The notes under the pieces: generated by a model
What the model was told of the DNA's origin: nothing
Databases searched by the model: none
What the model saw: the letters and a program-made list of their open reading frames with translations, nothing else
Translations under genes and position numbers: made by a program
Shown: positions 59,553 through 64,000 of the stretch, piece by piece
How the letters are laid out: every line of letters starts with the position of its first letter
Position numbering within the stretch: the stretch's first letter is position 1
Assembly: GCF_001666755.1 (NCBI RefSeq)
Contig: NZ_LZJC01000150.1
Coordinates: 1 to 64,000 of the forward strand
DNA length: 64,000 bases
DNA from: Mycobacterium sp. E1214
GTDB taxonomy: Bacteria; Actinomycetota; Actinomycetes; Mycobacteriales; Mycobacteriaceae
Direction of reading: 5' to 3'

Positions 59553-61127
59553 ATGCAGGGCGTATTCGGCGTTTTCATCGGCACCTTCCTGATCGGCCTC
59601 CGCGAGGGGCTGGAGGCGGCGCTGATCGTGAGCATCGTCGCGGCGTTCCTCAAACGAAACGGCCAGTCGACTCGCCCGCTGGTCGCCGGCGTCACGCTGG
59701 CCGTCCTGGTCAGCGCCGCGGTCGGCGTCGGGCTGGACGCCTTCGCGGCGAGCCTGCCGCAGGCCCGGCAGGAGGCGATGGAAGCGGTCATCGACGCCGT
59801 CGCGGTGGTGTTCGTCACCTCCATGATCGTCTGGATGAACACCCACTCCGCGCGCCTCAAGGGTGGCCTCGAACGCGACGCCCAGCGCGCGATGAGCCGC
59901 GGTGGCGCGCTGGCGCTGGCGGTGATGGCCTTCCTGGCGGTGCTCAAAGAGGGCTTCGAGACGTCGGTGTTTCTGCTGGCGGCCGCCCAGACGTCGCATG
60001 GCAGCCGGTGGGCGGCCGCGCTGGGCGGCGCGTCAGGCATCGCCGTGGCCATCGGGCTGGGCGCCGGCCTCTACGCCGGCGGCCTGCGCCTCAACCTCGG
60101 CCGGTTTTTCCGCGTCACCGGCGTGTTCCTGGTGCTCATCGCCGCGGGGCTGGTGCTGGGCGCCCTGCGCTCGGGTCACGAGGCGGGCTGGGTGAACCTC
60201 GGGCAGCAACGGGCGCTCGACCTGTCCCGGTGGATACCCCCGGACTCCGTGCCGGGCGCGCTGATCACGGGGATGTTCGGCATTCCCGCCGACCCGCGGC
60301 TCGTCGAACTGCTGGGCTGGGCGGCCTACGCGGTGCCGGTGCTGATCGTGTTCTGCTGGCCGGACGGGCTTGCCGCCGCACCGCGAACGCGGGCCAGGGT
60401 GCTGACGGCCGCGGCGCTGACATCGTTGGTCGCCGCCGCCCTGCTGGTGCTGGCCGTGCCGGCCGCCCACCCGGTGAGCTGCGGGCGGCAGCGCGTCGTG
60501 AGCGACCAGGCCGGCCGCACCGCGCGGGTCGCGGTGTCCACCGGCCCGCAGCGCGCGACGCTGACCATCGCCGACGCCGCGAACGTGCACACCCTGGCGC
60601 TGTCGCCGGCCGGCGAGCAGGCCGTGGACGGCGTCGGGGTGCGCGCCTGGCAGGCGACGGCCGGCGACGCGGCCGCCGCGGACGCCCCACCCACGGTGAC
60701 CCTCGAGCAGCTCGTCGACTTAACGGGCGGCCGGTTGCCGGTGGGGGTGTCCGCCGCACGTACCTCCGGCGCGTTCCGCGTGCAGTGGAACACCTCGATC
60801 GTGTACTCGGTATTGGCCGCCGGTGACTGCGTGGTGAGCGCGCGAGCGTCGACCAATCGCACCGCAACCCTGACCGGCGGTGGCCTGGCCGCCGCCAGGA
60901 CCGTGAGCATCGGAGGCCTGCCCACGGATTGGTCGACCACCGCGGACGACGATCGCCGGACCGCGGCGCAACTCGCGGCCGACCGGTACGACGCGGCGCA
61001 ACCCAGGCTGTGGGCGGTGTGGCTCCCGTTGCTGCTCGGCGGGCTTGCCCTGCTCTGCGGCGTTCGCGCTGTAGCCTCGACGCGGCGCTGGCAGCCGCCC
61101 CGCCGCGCAAGAAAGGAGACCGGGTGA
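59553..61127 (+). CDS. efeU: Iron permease EfeU (FTR1 family) with a C-terminal extracytoplasmic domain
   Basis: 524 residues. Residues 1-280 are the FTR1 permease with about seven spans and both iron motifs, REGLEAAL (residue 17 onward) and KEGFETSVF (about residue 134). After another span near residues 285-305 a soluble region of about 180 residues follows, with two cysteines (VSCGRQRVVS, GDCVVS), then a final span (LWAVWLPLLLGGLALLCGV). Ordinary EfeU is near 280 residues, so the second half is an addition. It moves ferrous or EfeB/EfeO-delivered iron into the cell. The stop overlaps the efeO start (GTGA). Confidence 0.92.
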   Translation: MQGVFGVFIGTFLIGLREGLEAALIVSIVAAFLKRNGQSTRPLVAGVTLAVLVSAAVGVGLDAFAASLPQARQEAMEAVIDAVAVVFVTSMIVWMNTHSARLKGGLERDAQRAMSRGGALALAVMAFLAVLKEGFETSVFLLAAAQTSHGSRWAAALGGASGIAVAIGLGAGLYAGGLRLNLGRFFRVTGVFLVLIAAGLVLGALRSGHEAGWVNLGQQRALDLSRWIPPDSVPGALITGMFGIPADPRLVELLGWAAYAVPVLIVFCWPDGLAAAPRTRARVLTAAALTSLVAAALLVLAVPAAHPVSCGRQRVVSDQAGRTARVAVSTGPQRATLTIADAANVHTLALSPAGEQAVDGVGVRAWQATAGDAAAADAPPTVTLEQLVDLTGGRLPVGVSAARTSGAFRVQWNTSIVYSVLAAGDCVVSARASTNRTATLTGGGLAAARTVSIGGLPTDWSTTADDDRRTAAQLAADRYDAAQPRLWAVWLPLLLGGLALLCGVRAVASTRRWQPPRRARKETG

Positions 61128-62368
61128 GGGCGTCACTCGAAGCGGGCGGATCGCGCGGAATGCGTTGGGTCGCAACGGGTCTACTGGTGACCGCGGTGGT
61201 GGCCGAGGCGTCGGGGTGCGGCCACTCCGGCGGCCGGTCGGCGCCCGCCGGCAAACCCGGCAGCAGCAACGCGGTCAAAGTGACGTTGAGCAACAACGCC
61301 GGCAAAGACACCTGCGCCCTCGACAACACCAGCGTGCCCGCCGGCCCCGTGACCTTCACCATCGCCAACACCAACTCGCCGGGGATCAGCGAGGTCGAAT
61401 TGCTGCGGGACCAGCGCATCGTCGGTGAAAAGGAAGACCTGGCCCCGGGTCTGGACCCGGTCTCGTTCACCGTCACCCTCGACGGCGGGTCGTATCAGTT
61501 GTACTGCCCCGGCGCGAGCACCGAATACCAGAACCTCACGGTGACGGGCCGCGCGCCCGCGTCGCCGACGGGCACCGTCGCGACCATCCTCACCCAGGGC
61601 ACCAAGGACTACGCCGCGTACATCGTCAACCAGGTCGCTCAACTCGGTGACGGGGTCAAGGCGCTGGACGCCGCGGTGCAGCAGGGCAACGTCGAGGCCG
61701 CGAAAACCGCCTACGGTAAAGCGCGCCTGTTTTGGGAACGTTCGGAGTCCGCCGTCGAGGGTTTCATCCTGGTGGGCTTCGCGGTGGGTGACAACGCCGG
61801 AAGCCTCGATTATCTGATCGACATGCGCGAGTCCACCCCGGTGGACGCGAAGGTGGGCTGGAAAGGCTTCCACGCCATCGAACGCGATCTGTGGCAAGGC
61901 GGCACAATCACCCCGGGAACCAAGGCCTTCAGCTCCGAATTGGTCGGCAACGTCGCCAAATTGAGCGCGATCGTCGCCCTCCTGGAGTACAAGCCGGAAG
62001 ACCTCGCCAACGGGGCCAGTGACCTCATCGAGGAGGTGCAGAACACCAAGATCACCGGTGAGGAGGAGGCCTTCAGCCACCTCGACCTAGTCGACTTCTC
62101 GGGCAACGTCGAAGGCGCGCAACAGGCCTACGCCTCGCTGCGGCCGGGACTGGACAAGATCGACGCCGCCCTGGTCAAACAGATCGATCAGCAATTCCAG
62201 GCGGTGCAGAACACCCTCGACGGGTATCGGGACCCGTCCGCGTTGGGTGGATACCGGACCTACACTCCCGCGTTGCGGGCCAGCGACGCCCCCAAGCTGA
62301 CCGCGGTGATCCAGCCGCTGCACCAAAGCCTGTCCACGGTGGCGCAAAAGGTCGTGGCGGCACACTGA
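61124..62368 (+). CDS. efeO: Iron uptake lipoprotein/periplasmic protein EfeO
   Basis: 414 residues from GTG 61124 (GAAAGGAG upstream). A hydrophobic leader ends in EASGCGHSGG, a weak lipobox. Residues 45-140 are a cupredoxin-like domain (KDTCALDNTSVPAGPVTFTI to YQLYCPGASTEYQ). Residues 160-410 are the M75/imelysin-type domain with WERSESAVEGF, the HxxE-type FHAIERDLW and HLDLVDFSGNVEGAQQAY. EfeO binds iron outside the membrane and delivers it to EfeU. It overlaps efeU and precedes efeB by one base. Confidence 0.93.
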   Translation: MRASLEAGGSRGMRWVATGLLVTAVVAEASGCGHSGGRSAPAGKPGSSNAVKVTLSNNAGKDTCALDNTSVPAGPVTFTIANTNSPGISEVELLRDQRIVGEKEDLAPGLDPVSFTVTLDGGSYQLYCPGASTEYQNLTVTGRAPASPTGTVATILTQGTKDYAAYIVNQVAQLGDGVKALDAAVQQGNVEAAKTAYGKARLFWERSESAVEGFILVGFAVGDNAGSLDYLIDMRESTPVDAKVGWKGFHAIERDLWQGGTITPGTKAFSSELVGNVAKLSAIVALLEYKPEDLANGASDLIEEVQNTKITGEEEAFSHLDLVDFSGNVEGAQQAYASLRPGLDKIDAALVKQIDQQFQAVQNTLDGYRDPSALGGYRTYTPALRASDAPKLTAVIQPLHQSLSTVAQKVVAAH

Positions 62369-62369
62369 C

Positions 62370-63698
62370 ATGGGCGCACACCACGACTCCGGCGGCAAAG
62401 ACGCCGACGCAGAAGACCACGTGAAAGACAACGCGAACGGTGTTGCCGCGCAACCACCCTCAGTGACGCGTCGGCGCCTGCTCGGCGGTGCCATGCTGGC
62501 CGGTGCCGCCGTCGGCGCGGCGGGCGGCGGTGTCGCCGGGTACGCGGCGGCGACCGACCGCGACGGTGCCGCCGACGACACCGTCGACCTGCGCCGCAGT
62601 TACCCGTTCTACGACCAGCCGCATCAGGGCGGAATCGCCACGCTGCCACAGCGATACGCGATGTTCATGTCGTTCGCGCTCGGCGCCGGCGTGGGACGTG
62701 CGGCGTTGCAGACGCTGTTGGCGCGCTGGTCGGCCGCCGCGGCGATTCTGCAGCAGGGCAAGCCCGTCGGCACGGTGCAACCGTCGGGCGAGGTACAGCC
62801 CCCGGCCGACACGGGGGAGGCCTACGGGCTGAGCCCCGCCAGCCTCACCGTCACCATCGGGCTGGGCCCGTCGCTGTTCGGCGACCGGTTCGGGCTGGCG
62901 ACCCGACGGCCGGCCGTGTTCACCGACCTGCCGCCGCTCAACGGGGACAACCTCGATCCCCGGCTGCGCGGCGGTGACCTGTCGGTCCAGGCGTGCGCCG
63001 ACGACCCACAGGTCTGCTACCACGCGGTCCGCAACCTGGCCCGCCTCGGCCGCACCATCGTCTCGCCCTCCTGGTCGGTGCTGGGCTTCGGCCGGGCGTC
63101 CGCAGGGCCCGGCCAGAGCACCCCGCGAAACCTATTGGGATTCAAGGACGGCACCCGCAACATCGGTTCCGACGCGGAGTACGCCCGGTTCGTGTGGGTC
63201 GACCACAGCGACCAGCCTTGGATGGACGGCGGCACCTATCAAGTCGTCCGCAAGATCCGGATGCTGCTCGAGACGTGGGACGTCGACAGGATCGGCAACC
63301 AGCAACGAATCTTCGGGCGCACCAAGGCAGAGGGTGCGCCGTTGTCCGGCAAGGCGGAATTCGACGCGCCCGATTTCACGGCCAAGGGCGCCGACGGCGG
63401 ATTGCTCATCGACCCGCGGTCGCACATCGGGCTCGCCGCCCGGGAGAACAACGACGGCGTCATGATCCGCCGGCGGTCCTACAACTACACCGACGGCCTG
63501 GACGCCAACGGCCAGCTCAACGCCGGCCTCCTGTTCATCTCCTACCAAAAAGATCCCCGCGATTTTATCCGGCTGCAGAACCGGCTGGGCGCCAACGACC
63601 TGCTGAACGAATACATCCGACACATCGGCTCAGCAATCTTTGCGGTGCCGCCCGCCCCAAAGGAGGGCCACTACATCGGTCAAAACCTCTTCGACTGA
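62370..63698 (+). CDS. efeB: Dye-decolorising heme peroxidase EfeB
   Basis: 442 residues. A twin-arginine signal (VTRRRLLGGAMLAGAAVGAA, residues 31-50) shows Tat export of a folded heme protein. The DyP motif GFKDGTRN carries the distal Asp260, and SHIGLAARENN the probable proximal His352, with a distal arginine in VMIRRRSYNY. It oxidises ferrous iron or releases iron from heme in the periplasm-like space for EfeO/EfeU. Third gene of the operon, one base after efeO. Confidence 0.94.
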   Translation: MGAHHDSGGKDADAEDHVKDNANGVAAQPPSVTRRRLLGGAMLAGAAVGAAGGGVAGYAAATDRDGAADDTVDLRRSYPFYDQPHQGGIATLPQRYAMFMSFALGAGVGRAALQTLLARWSAAAAILQQGKPVGTVQPSGEVQPPADTGEAYGLSPASLTVTIGLGPSLFGDRFGLATRRPAVFTDLPPLNGDNLDPRLRGGDLSVQACADDPQVCYHAVRNLARLGRTIVSPSWSVLGFGRASAGPGQSTPRNLLGFKDGTRNIGSDAEYARFVWVDHSDQPWMDGGTYQVVRKIRMLLETWDVDRIGNQQRIFGRTKAEGAPLSGKAEFDAPDFTAKGADGGLLIDPRSHIGLAARENNDGVMIRRRSYNYTDGLDANGQLNAGLLFISYQKDPRDFIRLQNRLGANDLLNEYIRHIGSAIFAVPPAPKEGHYIGQNLFD

Positions 63699-63861
63699 GC
63701 AAACGCGCCAGGCGCCCGGCCCGCCGGGGGCGGCGGTCGGTTACGGATGTGTGAGGTTCGGTGTCGTCGCGGTAAAACGTCGGCGGGCCGCGTCACGCTC
63801 GACCCCTGGCGACGCACTAACCCCATGTTGGTCCCACACCCCGCTATGGAAGGAAAGACAC
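63699..63861 (+). other. Intergenic region after efeB
   Basis: 163 bases between efeB and the OsmC-like gene. Apart from the GGAAGGAAAG ribosome site before 63862 I see nothing assignable; no clear terminator hairpin with a T run. Confidence 0.5.
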
Positions 63862-64000
63862 ATGAGCGACGCGCTCGTCATCGACGCCGAAGGCCTCGAC
63901 AAGCTCTCCTGTAACGCCAAGGCCAACCCGGAAACCGGCAAGAAGACGCTGAAGGCGAAGACGGTGTGCGAAACCGGGTTCCGCAACATGACCTACGTCC
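63862..64000 (+). CDS. OsmC-like protein (5' end only)
   Basis: Begins MSDALVIDAEGLDKLSCNAK with a GGAAGGAAAGA ribosome site and runs off the window after 46 residues (KAKTVCETGFRNMTYV). The start resembles mycobacterial OsmC/Ohr-related thiol peroxidase proteins, but the catalytic cysteines lie beyond the end, so the call rests on N-terminal similarity only. Confidence 0.55.
   Translation, partial: MSDALVIDAEGLDKLSCNAKANPETGKKTLKAKTVCETGFRNMTYV

Noticed and set aside
63741-63989. 82-residue minus-strand frame at the right end
   Set aside because: Opposite to the well-supported OsmC-like start with its ribosome site.

Overview
The window is high-GC actinobacterial DNA and almost certainly comes from a non-tuberculous, probably slow-growing Mycobacterium. 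It carries the gene order cobH-cobG / cobN, a dienelactone hydrolase, fxsA, lnt-ppm1, rbpA, pks12, an epimerase/PEP-swivel protein, lppI, lipT, pncA, a sugar ABC transporter and a patatin. I recognise this from memory as the mirror image of the Rv2065-Rv2037c stretch of M. tuberculosis. Species was not determined.

Layout. 1-1.7 kb: cobalamin genes cobH (cut by the window edge) and cobG on the minus strand. 1.8-6.2 kb: alkanesulfonate operon ssuC-ssuB-ssuA-ssuD plus a small hydrolase, placed between cobG and cobN. 6.2-19 kb: cobN, a PPOX flavoprotein, a MarR/quinone-oxidoreductase pair with a clear palindromic operator, dienelactone hydrolase, fxsA, amidohydrolase, lnt and ppm1 (lipoprotein acylation and polyprenol-phosphomannose, separate genes here), rbpA and a small zinc-cluster protein. 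19.2-31.7 kb: pks12, two complete modules with one methylmalonyl-type and one malonyl-type acyltransferase, followed by its epimerase/phosphohistidine-swivel neighbour.

34.3-44.2 kb is an accessory island interrupting the conserved order. On the minus strand lies a tightly coupled operon: a polytopic membrane protein, a 34-residue membrane peptide, a VWA protein of NorD/CbbO type, a MoxR ATPase of NorQ/CbbQ type, a 42-residue membrane peptide, a second copy of the polytopic protein, a 143-residue single-span protein, then two broken genes (DapB-like and P450). A TetR gene and a divergent SDR / DapB-like / P450 operon follow; that P450 carries a one-base frameshift. The same palindrome, TGACTT(A/C)AGTCA, sits in the promoters of both operons. 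This is the strongest candidate for an undescribed system: a membrane enzyme, possibly metal dependent, with its own MoxR-VWA activation pair and a TetR-controlled redox operon.

44.2-64 kb: lppI, lipT, a kinase-like/lipocalin-like fusion with a gluconokinase, a probable ParD-like/zeta-toxin pair behind a perfect inverted repeat, a DoxX protein with a repetitive tail, pncA, an NTF2-like protein, a four-gene sugar ABC importer, a patatin, DUF3349 and DUF3097 proteins, and the efeUOB ferrous-iron uptake operon preceded by an IdeR-like iron box. An OsmC-like gene runs off the right end. I saw no rRNA, tRNA, CRISPR array or intact insertion sequence.
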